From positions 1 through 51,873 of the forward strand of contig CAMWLA010000001.1 in assembly GCA_947174975.1 (NCBI GenBank): a stretch of DNA of 51,873 nt, written 5' to 3'. The stretch comes from an uncultured Clostridia bacterium (GTDB taxonomy: Bacteria > Bacillota > Clostridia > Christensenellales > Borkfalkiaceae). The notes beneath the pieces are model-generated. The model worked only from the letters and a program-made list of their open reading frames with translations, was not told where the DNA came from and did no database searches. The translations under genes and the position numbers were made by a program. Within the stretch, counting starts at the first letter, position 1, and each line of letters opens with the position of its first letter. Shown piece after piece: positions 15,949-24,070 of this stretch.

Positions 15949-16521
15949 CTATTTCCTCGGTACGTCCTTGATTTTGCGGGCGGGTATCCCCGCAACTACG
16001 GTATAAGCTTCTACGTCCTTGGTCACTACGGCACCCGCGGCAATAACCGCACCGTCGCCTACCGTAACGCCCGCAAGTATGGTTGCGTGCGCGCCTACCC
16101 ATACGCCGTTACCGATTTTAACGGGTGCGGCGGTCATATTTGCGCGCTTTTGCGGAATTAAATCGTGATTTAGCGTGGCTATAACGACTTGCTGACCGAT
16201 AAGTGCATTGTCGCCTATTTCTATGCCGCCTTGGTCTTGAAAACAGCAACCGGAATTAATAAATACGTTTTTGCCAACCGTAATATTCAATCCGTAATCT
16301 GCGGAAAACGGCGGAAATATTCCGAACCCTTCGTCAACCTCTTTCCCGATAAGCTTGGAAAACAGCTTCCTCAATTTTTTGGGATTTTGATAAGCGCCGT
16401 TCATTTTGGCCGTTATTTTACGCGCCCTTTGCGCCGCCCCGTGCATATGCTTATGCTCTTCCGACCCGGCAAATATATAACTGCTCTTTTTTATAGCATT
16501 TTTGAATTCTTCACTGTTCAT
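15949..16521 (-). CDS. Maltose/galactoside O-acetyltransferase (left-handed beta-helix)
   Basis: A 190-residue hexapeptide-repeat acetyltransferase using acetyl-CoA. The N-terminal ~60 residues are the maltose-acetyltransferase cap. The hexapeptide helix runs ~70-180 (IGDNALIGQQVVIATLNHDL, VWVGAHATILAGVTVGDGAVIAAGAVV), with the catalytic His in NHD. Length is normal. A strong promoter (TTGACA-18-TATAAT) has its -10 only 6 bp before the ATG, so the mRNA should be leaderless, and no ribosome site exists. It is the first gene of a three-gene unit with the lipoprotein and hydrolase. Confidence 0.9.
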   Translation of the reverse strand: MNSEEFKNAIKKSSYIFAGSEEHKHMHGAAQRARKITAKMNGAYQNPKKLRKLFSKLIGKEVDEGFGIFPPFSADYGLNITVGKNVFINSGCCFQDQGGIEIGDNALIGQQVVIATLNHDLIPQKRANMTAAPVKIGNGVWVGAHATILAGVTVGDGAVIAAGAVVTKDVEAYTVVAGIPARKIKDVPRK

Positions 16522-16527
16522 AGCTAA

Positions 16528-16575
16528 ATTATAAATCTTTACATTCAGTTATGTCAATTACTTATTATAAGTAAT
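16528..16575 (-). promoter_or_regulatory. Leaderless promoter with adjacent dyad
   Basis: On the minus strand TTGACA (16552-16557), 18 bp, TATAAT (16528-16533), then TTAGCT and ATG. Directly upstream of the -35 is the perfect dyad ATTACTTA-TTA-TAAGTAAT (16557-16575), a possible operator. The initiation site falls at or next to the start codon. Confidence 0.75.
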
Positions 16576-16584
16576 ATTATGCGA

Positions 16585-16613
16585 AACAGAAAGGCGGAGC
16601 TGAAAGCTCCGCC
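16585..16613 (-). terminator. Terminator of the MerR gene
   Basis: A GGCGGAGC/GCTCCGCC stem with a 5-nt loop, followed on the minus strand by TTTCTGTTT. Confidence 0.75.
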
Positions 16614-16619
16614 CGCGGT

Positions 16620-17336
16620 TTAATCTGAATACGTTTCCGTGTGATAGGTTTTAACTCCGCAGTGCGGGCACGTCAGTTTGCGCGTTTTAACGGTATGCTT
16701 AGAAAAGAAAAATTCACGGAACTTAGGACGGAATTTCTTTCCGCAACCGCTGCATACGTAAGCTAAATTACGGTATGCAACCGCAACGACCGCCGCAAGC
16801 ATTACCACAACGCACGGCATAGCTATTGCAAACGGCAGCCACCAACCTTTAACTCCCCACAGCACCGCGCAAGTTAAAATAACCGCGTCCGCGACAATGC
16901 CCGCAATAAGCATTGCCGCATAAGTTGCCCTTTGTTTATGCTTACCTTTCATAATAGTCTGTACGTCAAAGAATGAATTTCGGGTCATAGCCCTACCTTG
17001 GGAAAGGTATTCTTTTATTACTTTTACGCTGTCACGCTGCGAAAGCTTTTGTTTTATCTCTTCGTCCAACGCTTTTTCCCTTTCGGCAAGAACTGAAAGA
17101 AGAATTTTTTTGCAGTTTTCCTCGTCCGATAAAACTTCCTTGATTTCCGAAAGGCTGAGTCCAAGCTGCTTATACATACAGATTATCTGTAACGTTTTAA
17201 GCCCCTTTTCGCCGTAAAGCCTTCTGCCGCCCTCCGAAAAGCTTTCGGGTTTTAAAATACCCTCTCTGTCGTAGTACTGAACAGTGCGCACCGTAACGCC
17301 GCAAAGTTCGGCTAATTCTCCCGTAGAATATGACAT
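16620..17336 (-). CDS. Membrane-anchored MerR-family regulator with zinc ribbon
   Basis: A 238-residue protein. Residues 3-70 are a MerR helix-turn-helix with wing (YSTGELAELCGVTVRTVQYY, GGRRLYGEKGLKTLQ). A coiled-coil dimer helix follows (~75-125), then two membrane segments (~140-185) and a C-terminal zinc ribbon CSGCGKKF...CPHCGVKTYH (two CxxC pairs). The start at 17336 is chosen for its GGAGGT ribosome site. The architecture suggests a membrane-tied regulator that senses an envelope or metal signal. Its promoter has the 19-bp spacer typical of MerR targets, so autoregulation is likely. Confidence 0.88.
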   Translation of the reverse strand: MSYSTGELAELCGVTVRTVQYYDREGILKPESFSEGGRRLYGEKGLKTLQIICMYKQLGLSLSEIKEVLSDEENCKKILLSVLAEREKALDEEIKQKLSQRDSVKVIKEYLSQGRAMTRNSFFDVQTIMKGKHKQRATYAAMLIAGIVADAVILTCAVLWGVKGWWLPFAIAMPCVVVMLAAVVAVAYRNLAYVCSGCGKKFRPKFREFFFSKHTVKTRKLTCPHCGVKTYHTETYSD

Positions 17337-17354
17337 ACTTACCTCCTTACCCCG

Positions 17355-17385
17355 ACTATACAACGTTACGTTGCGTCACGAGCAA
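17355..17385 (-). promoter_or_regulatory. MerR-type 19-bp spacer promoter with dyad
   Basis: On the minus strand TTGCTC (17380-17385), a 19-bp spacer and TATAGT (17355-17360). The spacer holds the perfect dyad CAACGTaACGTTG (17361-17373). Long spacers with a centred dyad are the known mode of MerR activation. Confidence 0.7.
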
Positions 17386-17429
17386 GCGTTTTTTTAACTT
17401 TTTTTAAATATTTTAAATTTTTTACGATT

Positions 17430-17456
17430 AACGGCGCGGATATACTCCGCGCCGTT
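17430..17456 (-). terminator. Stem-loop at the end of the pectin transporter/enzyme operon
   Basis: An 11-bp stem AACGGCGCGGA/TCCGCGCCGTT with a 5-nt loop, just past the GH105 stop. The minus-strand sequence after it lacks a clear T-run, so it may act as a 3'-end stabiliser rather than a strong terminator. Confidence 0.55.
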
Positions 17457-17462
17457 CAATAT

Positions 17463-18596
17463 TTATAATTGTTTAATCTCCGTATAAGCCATTACGAAGG
17501 GGCCGGTGCCCTTGGCGTCGTTTTCGACGACTGGTTCGGATATGTAATACTCAAAAGTGCCGTCGCGCTTGCGGTTTGTTTCGGGACCTAAGCCCGCCAT
17601 TAAACAGATACCGCCGAGGTTGAGTTTGCCGTCGGTTTCGGTAAGATACTGCTTGCAGATACCGTTGAATACTTCCTCTCCTACGCTTGCAAAGCGCTTA
17701 TCCACAACACCCAGCCTTGCGCCCTTCATCATTGCGTACGCAATCATTGCGCTGCCCGAGGTTTCGAGATAATTGCCCGCTCTCCCGCCTTGGTCGACGA
17801 CTTGCCAGAACATCTTCTTATCGCTGTCGATATACTGTTCCAAGCCCTCTATCGTAGCTTTGAATATTGCAATAAGCTTATCTTTCTGCGCTTTGGCGCT
17901 GTCGGGCATATAGCCGATAACGTCTACAAGTCCCACCGTATACCAGCCTACCGAACGCAGCCAAAAGCTTTTGGAAAGTCCCTTTTCGTTGCACCAGAAC
18001 GATTTTTTGGAACAGTCCCAGCCGTGGTAGTACAGCTTTTTTTCACGATCGTACATATTGTCGTACACGCTTTGAAACTGCGCTGCGATATCGTCGAAAT
18101 TCTTGCCGTTATTGAACTCGGCTTCGTAGCGGGTATAGAATACCTGCGCCATATAAAGTCCGTCAAGCCATACTTGATCGGGGTAAATTTTCTTGTGCCA
18201 GAAATTGCCCGTTACTGTTCGCGGCTGTCCTTGTATTTGTGAGGCAAGAAGGTCAATTGCTTTTTTATATTTGGGTTTGCCCGTTTCGCGGTACAAATCG
18301 AACAGAACTCTGCCCTCGTTCAAGTTGTCAACGTTATAGGTATCAAGGCTGTATCCGCGGATAGAGCCGTCCTCGAAAACGTAGTAATCTACGAATTTAT
18401 CGATAAAATCAAGATATTTTTTCTTGCCGGTCTGCTTATAAATTGTGTAAAGCGAAGTCATCATACAGCCGTCGATATAGTTCCACCCCGCCGGCTTGCC
18501 GTGCTTAATATTTTCGATATTCCAAATAGGCTTATCTGGCGTTGTGTCGTCGATAAGACGGTCGATATACTTATCGATAATCGAATAATCTATCAT
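17463..18596 (-). CDS. GH105 unsaturated galacturonyl/rhamnogalacturonyl hydrolase
   Basis: A 377-residue (alpha/alpha)6-barrel hydrolase of the YteR/YesR type. It removes the unsaturated uronic acid from the non-reducing end of pectin fragments made by lyases. Visible family blocks: WNYIDGCMMTSLYTIYKQTG near 35-54, RVLFDLYRETGKPKYKKAID, QVWLDGLYMAQVFYTRYEAE near 150 (catalytic Asp region), SFWLRSVGWYTVGLVDVIGY near 210-230 and YLETSGSAMIAYAMMKGARLG. No signal peptide, so it works in the cytoplasm on imported oligomers. It follows the GH28 gene, from which a dispersed element (R6) separates it. Confidence 0.92.
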   Translation of the reverse strand: MIDYSIIDKYIDRLIDDTTPDKPIWNIENIKHGKPAGWNYIDGCMMTSLYTIYKQTGKKKYLDFIDKFVDYYVFEDGSIRGYSLDTYNVDNLNEGRVLFDLYRETGKPKYKKAIDLLASQIQGQPRTVTGNFWHKKIYPDQVWLDGLYMAQVFYTRYEAEFNNGKNFDDIAAQFQSVYDNMYDREKKLYYHGWDCSKKSFWCNEKGLSKSFWLRSVGWYTVGLVDVIGYMPDSAKAQKDKLIAIFKATIEGLEQYIDSDKKMFWQVVDQGGRAGNYLETSGSAMIAYAMMKGARLGVVDKRFASVGEEVFNGICKQYLTETDGKLNLGGICLMAGLGPETNRKRDGTFEYYISEPVVENDAKGTGPFVMAYTEIKQL

Positions 18597-18614
18597 TATT
18601 TTCTCCTATTTTTA

Positions 18615-18738
18615 TTCGGGAAACAGACGAGCGGCAGACGCGAAGGGCGCGGATTTGCTGACGGGCGCGTACAAAGAAGTACGCAACCAAAGCAAAACGC
18701 AAGCCCGCCAAAGTATCCCGCGAAGTATGTTTTTCGAA
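18615..18738. repeat. Dispersed structured element, copy R6
   Basis: The most divergent copy, placed between GH105 and GH28 and ending one base before the GH28 stop codon. Outer arms TTCG..AAACA.AC / GT.TGTTT..CGAA pair across the element. GGGC..TTTGC pairs with GCAAA..GCCC. The central hairpin is CGTAC/GTACG with loop AAAGAA. Confidence 0.7.
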
Positions 18739-18739
18739 T

Positions 18740-20278
18740 TTACTCCTTTATCAATTGACCGATATTTTTGCAGATTATCTGTTCGCCCTCGACGCCGTCT
18801 ATCGTGACGTTTTTCAAGATAAGCTTTTCAACGTTGTCGGCGTACAGTCCTTCCTTGCAGTGTTCGGTAACCTTTAAAGCCATAGCGGGGAAGAAGGGCT
18901 TGGAATCGGGCTTGAAAGAAAAATGCACGTTTTCAAGTCTGATTTCCTTAATCGGCATTTCCGAAAGTCCGTCGAACCAAGCGGGCATACACTCGCAGTC
19001 GACGCAGTCGATATCGCGGAAGGTGAACTTACCCATATAGGGCGTGCCGTCGTCCACGGGAATATTTTTGTCGTGCGACCAGACGAAATCGGACATTCCG
19101 TCGGGGTCGCAGAAATAGTACATATTAATTACAAGCGGCGTTTTGACGTTTAGCATTTTAATGTTTTCAAAGCAAACGCCGTCGATTATTCCGTCCTTGC
19201 CGCGGCCTCTGCGCGACTTGATTCTAAGTCCTCTGTCAGTATTTTGAAATACGCACTGACCCAAAGTAAGGTTCTTTACTCCTCCGCTCATTTCGCTGCC
19301 GAGGACTATCGCGCCGTGCCCGTCGCAGAAAAGATTGTTTCTGAGAGTATGATTGTTTGCGGGCGTTTTATAGGTTTTGCCCATATAAAGCTTTCCGCTT
19401 TTCAGCGCGACACAGTCGTCGCCGACGCTGAACTTACAGCCGATAATATCAACGCCGTTACAGCTTTCGGGGTCAAGTCCGTCTGTATTCGGCGCGTCCG
19501 CGGGGCATTCCACGCTGATATCGTAAAATTTGAGATTATCCGAGAAGAAGGGATGCAAGTTCCACGAAGCGGAGTTGCCCGCCTTTACGCCGTGAAAAAC
19601 CACGTTTTCGCACTTGTTTAAAAAAACGAGGCGTGGACGTGCGATTTTGCGCCCTTTGGGAGTTGCCCACCAAGTAGAATTGTTTGCATTGCCGTTAATG
19701 AAGCCCTCGCCTACAATTCGTATATTTTTCTGCCTATACGCGTAAATCAGCGACTGGAAGCAGTCGAAAGGCTCGCCTTCCCAGCTTGCCATAATCTCTT
19801 CTTTGCCGTTTAAAATCGTGCGGGCGGGAAGCACGGGATAGTGTTCCTCCACCGTATCACCTAAGATTTGCGCACCCTTTTTCAGCTCGATAGTTATATC
19901 GCTTTTTAACTCAAGCGGGCGGGTATAATACGTGCCTTCGGGGAAAAGCACCCTACCGCCATTGGGGCAGCCGTCGATTGCGCTTTGAATGCTTTCCGTA
20001 TCGTCGGTCGCGCCGTCGCCCTTTGCGCCGAACGCTTTGACGTCAACTACGCCCGATTCCTTTTCAGTTACGAAATTAACCGTCCCGCCGAGCGAGGTTT
20101 TAACGGTGTACTTAGTGTTGGGTGCAAGATTGAAAACCGAGAACACGTTGGTATCGCGCTCGGTTTTGTCCTCAACTCCATTGACCGTAACCGTGTACTT
20201 TTCGGGGCTGTAATAAGGGTTTTTATTATTAAATTCGAAACAAGCTGAGACACTTGATACAAAAAGCAGTTTAAACAT
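18740..20278 (-). CDS. GH28 polygalacturonase
   Basis: A 512-residue right-handed beta-helix enzyme that hydrolyses alpha-1,4 galacturonosyl bonds. Residues ~1-75 form an FnIII-like domain, as in bacterial exo-polygalacturonases. The GH28 core starts with VDVKAFGAKGDGATDDTESI near 80 and has the catalytic blocks NTDGLDPESC, VGDDCVALKSG (two Asp), GHGAIVLGSEM (His) and RGLRIKSRRGRG (substrate-binding Arg/Lys). No signal peptide is seen, so it is cytoplasmic. ATG 20278 is chosen (AGAGGA upstream); it overlaps the preceding membrane gene by 8 bp, which indicates coupling. Confidence 0.92.
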   Translation of the reverse strand: MFKLLFVSSVSACFEFNNKNPYYSPEKYTVTVNGVEDKTERDTNVFSVFNLAPNTKYTVKTSLGGTVNFVTEKESGVVDVKAFGAKGDGATDDTESIQSAIDGCPNGGRVLFPEGTYYTRPLELKSDITIELKKGAQILGDTVEEHYPVLPARTILNGKEEIMASWEGEPFDCFQSLIYAYRQKNIRIVGEGFINGNANNSTWWATPKGRKIARPRLVFLNKCENVVFHGVKAGNSASWNLHPFFSDNLKFYDISVECPADAPNTDGLDPESCNGVDIIGCKFSVGDDCVALKSGKLYMGKTYKTPANNHTLRNNLFCDGHGAIVLGSEMSGGVKNLTLGQCVFQNTDRGLRIKSRRGRGKDGIIDGVCFENIKMLNVKTPLVINMYYFCDPDGMSDFVWSHDKNIPVDDGTPYMGKFTFRDIDCVDCECMPAWFDGLSEMPIKEIRLENVHFSFKPDSKPFFPAMALKVTEHCKEGLYADNVEKLILKNVTIDGVEGEQIICKNIGQLIKE

Positions 20279-20927
20279 TGCTCGTTTCCTCTCTTTTGCG
20301 TTTTTTGACAAGGCGTAAGCCTAAGTCCTTTATTCCTATGAAAATCATATCTATAACAAGTACGATAAGCGCCCAAGATAACGGCTCGATATTAAACCTG
20401 AACATAAAGGTGTTTATGAACAGATAAACGAAGTTTACGATAACCGCGACGATGACGTAGTACAGCACGTTTGTGAAGAACGTCCAGTATGCCTTAAAGG
20501 GAAACGGAAACATGATATAATCGTTGTATTCGCGTTTGTCTGTTTCCATAAAGCGGAACAGCGGATTTACGAGCACTTCAACGACAAGCCCCAAAAACAC
20601 GCCGTCGAGAACTACGAGATCAGCCGTGGCGACGTACGGACCTAAGCCCATATTGATGAAAAAGCAGACGACACCAGCAAACCACCACTTGATAAAAAAC
20701 GCTTTTAAAAAAGTGGGTATGCGCGATAAAAAGTCGGTGCGGTAGGGGTTGAATTCCTTATCGCTTGCCTTGCCGTCACCGGTGCAGTCTGAAATTTTCA
20801 TCGAAACTTCGCCGTACTCCGACGTGTCCTCGCCTTTAAGCGCGGCGACAAGCTCGTCGACTTTATCGACTTTTAAGTCGTAAAAGTCCTCGATCGTCGT
20901 TTCCTTGATTTTCTTCTTTTTAGCCAT
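20271..20927 (-). CDS. Membrane protein of unknown function (pectin transport operon)
   Basis: A 218-residue protein. A charged N-terminal ~75 residues (KKKKIKETTIEDFYDLKVDK) precede about four membrane segments (~80-200): AFFIKWWFAGVVCFFINMGL, LVVLDGVFLGLVVEVLVNPL, VLYYVIVAVIVNFVYLFINT and LSWALIVLVIDMIFIGIKDL. It ends in a basic tail. It overlaps the GH28 start by 8 bp, and a stem-loop lies upstream between it and the next membrane gene. I recognise no family; the context suggests an accessory to the sugar transporter. Confidence 0.75.
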   Translation of the reverse strand: MAKKKKIKETTIEDFYDLKVDKVDELVAALKGEDTSEYGEVSMKISDCTGDGKASDKEFNPYRTDFLSRIPTFLKAFFIKWWFAGVVCFFINMGLGPYVATADLVVLDGVFLGLVVEVLVNPLFRFMETDKREYNDYIMFPFPFKAYWTFFTNVLYYVIVAVIVNFVYLFINTFMFRFNIEPLSWALIVLVIDMIFIGIKDLGLRLVKKRKREETSNV

Positions 20928-20951
20928 TTTAATACCTATCGTATTCTTGAA

Positions 20952-20983
20952 AAATAACCGACAAAACTTTTTGTCGGTTATTT
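20952..20983 (-). terminator. Internal terminator or attenuator in the pectin operon
   Basis: A 15-bp stem AAATAACCGACAAAA/TTTTGTCGGTTATTT with a 2-nt loop as drawn, extended on the minus strand by further T. It lies between two co-directional membrane genes and splits the transporter genes from the GH28/GH105 genes. Confidence 0.75.
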
Positions 20984-20998
20984 ATTGTTGTTATGCTT

Positions 20999-21625
20999 TT
21001 AATCGTCTTCTTCGATATCGATTTTGCCGTGCATATGCTCGGTCGCCGAATCGAGTTTTACCGACGTGTTAATCTTCCTTATCAGCTTACTGTAAACGGG
21101 AAGAAGCGCAAATACTATTGCGGAAACGCCCAAAAGCACGATATGTGCCAAAACCATCGGCTGTGCGGGTTTTATAACCGGCGCCAGACTGGTTTTTTCG
21201 GTGATACATTTTGCCATTTGCAAGTAGTAAACCACGTCGCACGCAATCTGTCCCGCAATCATCACGCCGACAAGCACGATAAAGAAAATATTGGGTTTTT
21301 TGCGCTTGGGGAAAGCGTTAAGAAAGCTTACGAGATATAAAAGCGACAAAAGCGTGGTTATAAAGGTACAGATACCCGTTGCATACGTAATATCGGTTGC
21401 GTTTTTCGCTTCGTATACCGCCTTTGAAACGTTGAACAGTATCAGCATAAAGTAAACAGTGGTAATTGCCATCAGCAAAAGGGGAATTAACTGCGGTTTT
21501 ACTTTGAGCGCAACTATTCTTTTACGGCACCATTCTTTTAACGCCGCCTTAAATTTAGCACCCGCGGAGGGTTTGTTTTCGGGCTGAGTTTCGGGTTGAT
21601 TATCCATTATCGTTTCTTCTGCCAT
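20999..21625 (-). CDS. Membrane protein of unknown function (pectin transport operon)
   Basis: A 208-residue protein with a polar N-terminal ~45 residues (rich in Glu, Pro, Gln), four membrane segments (LIPLLLMAITTVYFMLILF, ATGICTFITTLLSLLYLVSF, NIFFIVLVGVMIAGQIACDV and MVLAHIVLLGVSAIVFALLP) and an acidic tail. It lies 10 bp after the ABC ATPase gene. Its size and four-segment layout resemble its neighbours at 20271, 22738 and 23349, so these may be distant relatives or parts of one complex. No known domain. Confidence 0.75.
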   Translation of the reverse strand: MAEETIMDNQPETQPENKPSAGAKFKAALKEWCRKRIVALKVKPQLIPLLLMAITTVYFMLILFNVSKAVYEAKNATDITYATGICTFITTLLSLLYLVSFLNAFPKRKKPNIFFIVLVGVMIAGQIACDVVYYLQMAKCITEKTSLAPVIKPAQPMVLAHIVLLGVSAIVFALLPVYSKLIRKINTSVKLDSATEHMHGKIDIEEDD

Positions 21626-21635
21626 AATACCCTCC

Positions 21636-22745
21636 TTACCTTATTGCCTTGCCGTATTCGGCAACCACTTCTTCGCCCTTTTCGTTTACCGTCATTTTAG
21701 GCAACTCGAAGAAGTGCGTCATAACGGGATCGAATCCGATTTCGATAACGTCGTCCTCTTTATAGTTGCACCATTCGGCGAACTTGGCAACGACGAGTTT
21801 CTTATCGCCGATTTTGCCGTGAACGAGAGTGTTCATTCCGAGGTTTTCGTTGTTGGTTACGGTAAGCTTAACCTTTCCGTCCCTCGTGATATTTTCGGGA
21901 CGGCAACCCATAATTACGGGCTGGCCTTCATAGTCTTTAAGCGCATCCTTCTGTGCATCGTTCAAGGGATACGAGAAAAGATCAGAAACGAAATTGCCCT
22001 TTTCGATTTTGCCCTCGAACATGTTCATAGGAGGAAGTCCTATAAAGGTTGCAACGAAGGTGTTTGCGGGCTTTTCATAAAGGTCGATAGGCTTACCTAT
22101 CTGCTGAACGCGGCCCATCGACATACACACGATTCTGTCGGCAAGCGTCAAAGCTTCCGTCTGGTCGTGAGTTACGTACATCATGGTTGCGTTGAGTTTT
22201 TTATGTAATAACATAATTTCTCTTCTCATCGAACCGCGCAGTTTTGCGTCGAGGTTGGAGAGAGGTTCGTCAAAGAGGAAAACCTTGGGGTTACGGACGA
22301 TTGCACGGCCCATTGCAACACGCTGGCGCTGACCGCCGGAAAGCTGTTTGGGCTTTTTGTTGAGCTGACTCTTCAAATCGAGAATTTCAGCCGCCGCCAT
22401 AACCTTGCGGTGAATAACTTGTTTATCCTCTTTTCTGAGGGTGAGCGAGAATGCCATATTCTCGTATATAGTCATATGACCGTACAGAGCGTAGTTCTGG
22501 AAAACCATCGAAATATCTCTGTCCTTGGGGGGAAGACGGGTACAGTCCTTACCGTCGATGGTAAGCTTACCCGCGGAAATATCTTCAAGTCCCGCGACCA
22601 TTCTGAGGGTCGTTGACTTTCCGCAACCCGAGGGGCCTACGAGTACTATGAACTCGCCGTCCTCGATATCGAGGTTAAAGTCGTATACCGCTTGAACTCC
22701 GCCGTCATAAATTTTGTCTAAATGTTCGATCTTTACGTTAGGCAT
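21636..22745 (-). CDS. ABC transporter ATP-binding protein (MsmX/UgpC-like)
   Basis: A 369-residue ATPase of the CUT1 sugar importer class. Walker A GPSGCGKST (near 39), signature LSGGQRQRVAMGRA (near 135), Walker B VFLFDEPLSNLDAKLRG and the switch His in MYVTHDQTEALTLADR are all intact. The C-terminal ~120 residues form the MalK-type regulatory TOBE domain (VIMGCRPENI). It overlaps the upstream membrane gene by 8 bp. It should energise the permease pair at 26912-28920. A second, similar ATPase lies at 37177. Confidence 0.94.
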   Translation of the reverse strand: MPNVKIEHLDKIYDGGVQAVYDFNLDIEDGEFIVLVGPSGCGKSTTLRMVAGLEDISAGKLTIDGKDCTRLPPKDRDISMVFQNYALYGHMTIYENMAFSLTLRKEDKQVIHRKVMAAAEILDLKSQLNKKPKQLSGGQRQRVAMGRAIVRNPKVFLFDEPLSNLDAKLRGSMRREIMLLHKKLNATMMYVTHDQTEALTLADRIVCMSMGRVQQIGKPIDLYEKPANTFVATFIGLPPMNMFEGKIEKGNFVSDLFSYPLNDAQKDALKDYEGQPVIMGCRPENITRDGKVKLTVTNNENLGMNTLVHGKIGDKKLVVAKFAEWCNYKEDDVIEIGFDPVMTHFFELPKMTVNEKGEEVVAEYGKAIR

Positions 22746-23352
22746 TTGTAACCTCCTCTGCTTTTACTTCGGCAGGCATTTCAGACGCCTTTTTTTCGTC
22801 GGCTTCGTCAAGCTCTTTCAAAGTTGCTTCGACGGAGATTTCTCCGCTTGCAAGTTTTTTAGTAAACTTCTCAAGGCTCAGCGAGCGGATAAAGCCTACT
22901 ATTCCCGACGCAATAACGCACGCGCTGGAACCGGCGAGGAACACAACCATACAGATGAATGCGCCCGAGCTTAAAACTTTGCCGGGATAATCAATACCGA
23001 CAAGCTTGGGATAAACCGTTTCCGTTACGCCCGCAAGGGGAAGCCAGAAAATTCTTACTATCTGCATTACGCCTAAGAACATCTGAAGCCAGAACAGTTT
23101 ACGGTTGTAGTTTTTGACTTGTTCGGATAACAAGAAAACGAACAAAAGGAATATAAGGTTGAAAATTACGTCAAGCGCAATGGGCCACTTATAATAGTAG
23201 TTGCCGTTTTTTACTTGCGCGTATAAAACGACGAAGTATGCACAGCAAAGTACTAAGCCCAAAATAGCCAGCATAGACGCAAGCTTATTCTTTTTGTAAC
23301 GCTGAATATCGTCTTTAATTACGGGATGCACGTCGGATTTCTTGAATATCAT
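22738..23352 (-). CDS. Membrane protein of unknown function (pectin transport operon)
   Basis: A 204-residue protein with four membrane segments between residues ~28 and ~160 (ASMLAILGLVLCCAYFVVLY, WPIALDVIFNLIFLLFVFLL and two more) and a charged C-terminal ~45 residues (LEKFTKKLASGEISVEATLK). Its start overlaps the previous gene by 4 bp and its end overlaps the ATPase start by 8 bp, tight coupling that suggests fixed stoichiometry with the transporter. Family not recognised. Confidence 0.78.
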   Translation of the reverse strand: MIFKKSDVHPVIKDDIQRYKKNKLASMLAILGLVLCCAYFVVLYAQVKNGNYYYKWPIALDVIFNLIFLLFVFLLSEQVKNYNRKLFWLQMFLGVMQIVRIFWLPLAGVTETVYPKLVGIDYPGKVLSSGAFICMVVFLAGSSACVIASGIVGFIRSLSLEKFTKKLASGEISVEATLKELDEADEKKASEMPAEVKAEEVTNA

Positions 23353-23990
23353 ACCGCACCTCCCTCAACGGTTTTAGTGCCGTTTAATAATTTCTTTTCG
23401 CCTTGCATAAGCATAATCTTCCATACGAGGTTTAAGATTAATAAGACGGACGCAACTATTACGAGCACATAGACGACGAAGCCGATTGTAAACCAAGTCG
23501 TAGATTCGGAATAGTGCGTATATTCGCTTATATCTTCGCCTTCCTCGGCAAACTGAATCATTCTCTCGTTATATTTAGCCCAAGCTTCAAAGTCAATGTT
23601 ATTGAATCTGCCCATCCACACGCCGTTCATTGCCATGAGAATTACGGAAATAATGATATTTCCGCCGGCGCATACGCCCGTTGCCACGTAGTTGGTAACG
23701 TAATAATTTCTGCGCTTATGGCAAGAAGTTATGTACAGACAAACCGCCAAAAGTATCATAACGATACCGCAGTACATCAACGTGTCGTTAAAGCCTTGAA
23801 TATCAAGGAACAGCGTTGCGTCGTATTTGCCTTCCGCCGCCTTAAAAAATGAGGTCTTATCGCTCTTTAACATCTGTCCCAGCTCGGCAAGTCCGCCCGT
23901 CGCATAACAGAACGCATAGACGAGAGCAAGCGCGCCGACGATAATCATTGCAAGACATATATATTTTTGAAATCTCATCTGAGTTTTCAT
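23349..23990 (-). CDS. Membrane protein of unknown function (pectin transport operon)
   Basis: A 213-residue protein with four membrane segments and a larger extracytoplasmic loop between segments 3 and 4 (residues ~135-170, acidic and aromatic: YNERMIQFAEEGEDISEYTH). The ATG at 23990 is preferred: AGGGGG lies upstream, and the longer reading crosses an intergenic stem-loop. It is the first gene after the binding-protein gene. The loop facing outside could contact the binding protein; this is inference only. Confidence 0.78.
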   Translation of the reverse strand: MKTQMRFQKYICLAMIIVGALALVYAFCYATGGLAELGQMLKSDKTSFFKAAEGKYDATLFLDIQGFNDTLMYCGIVMILLAVCLYITSCHKRRNYYVTNYVATGVCAGGNIIISVILMAMNGVWMGRFNNIDFEAWAKYNERMIQFAEEGEDISEYTHYSESTTWFTIGFVVYVLVIVASVLLILNLVWKIMLMQGEKKLLNGTKTVEGGAV

Positions 23991-24013
23991 AAAGTGTCCC
24001 CCTAAAATTTTTG

Positions 24014-24046
24014 AACGAAGCCCGCGCCCTTGCACGGGCTTCATTC
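24014..24046 (-). promoter_or_regulatory. Intercistronic stem-loop after the binding-protein gene
   Basis: A GAAGCCCG/CGGGCTTC stem with a 10-nt loop lies between the binding-protein stop and the next gene. Such hairpins often stabilise the 3' end of the binding-protein message and reduce read-through. Confidence 0.6.
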
Positions 24047-24070
24047 GTAGTTGGGTTTTTTAAAGTTTAA

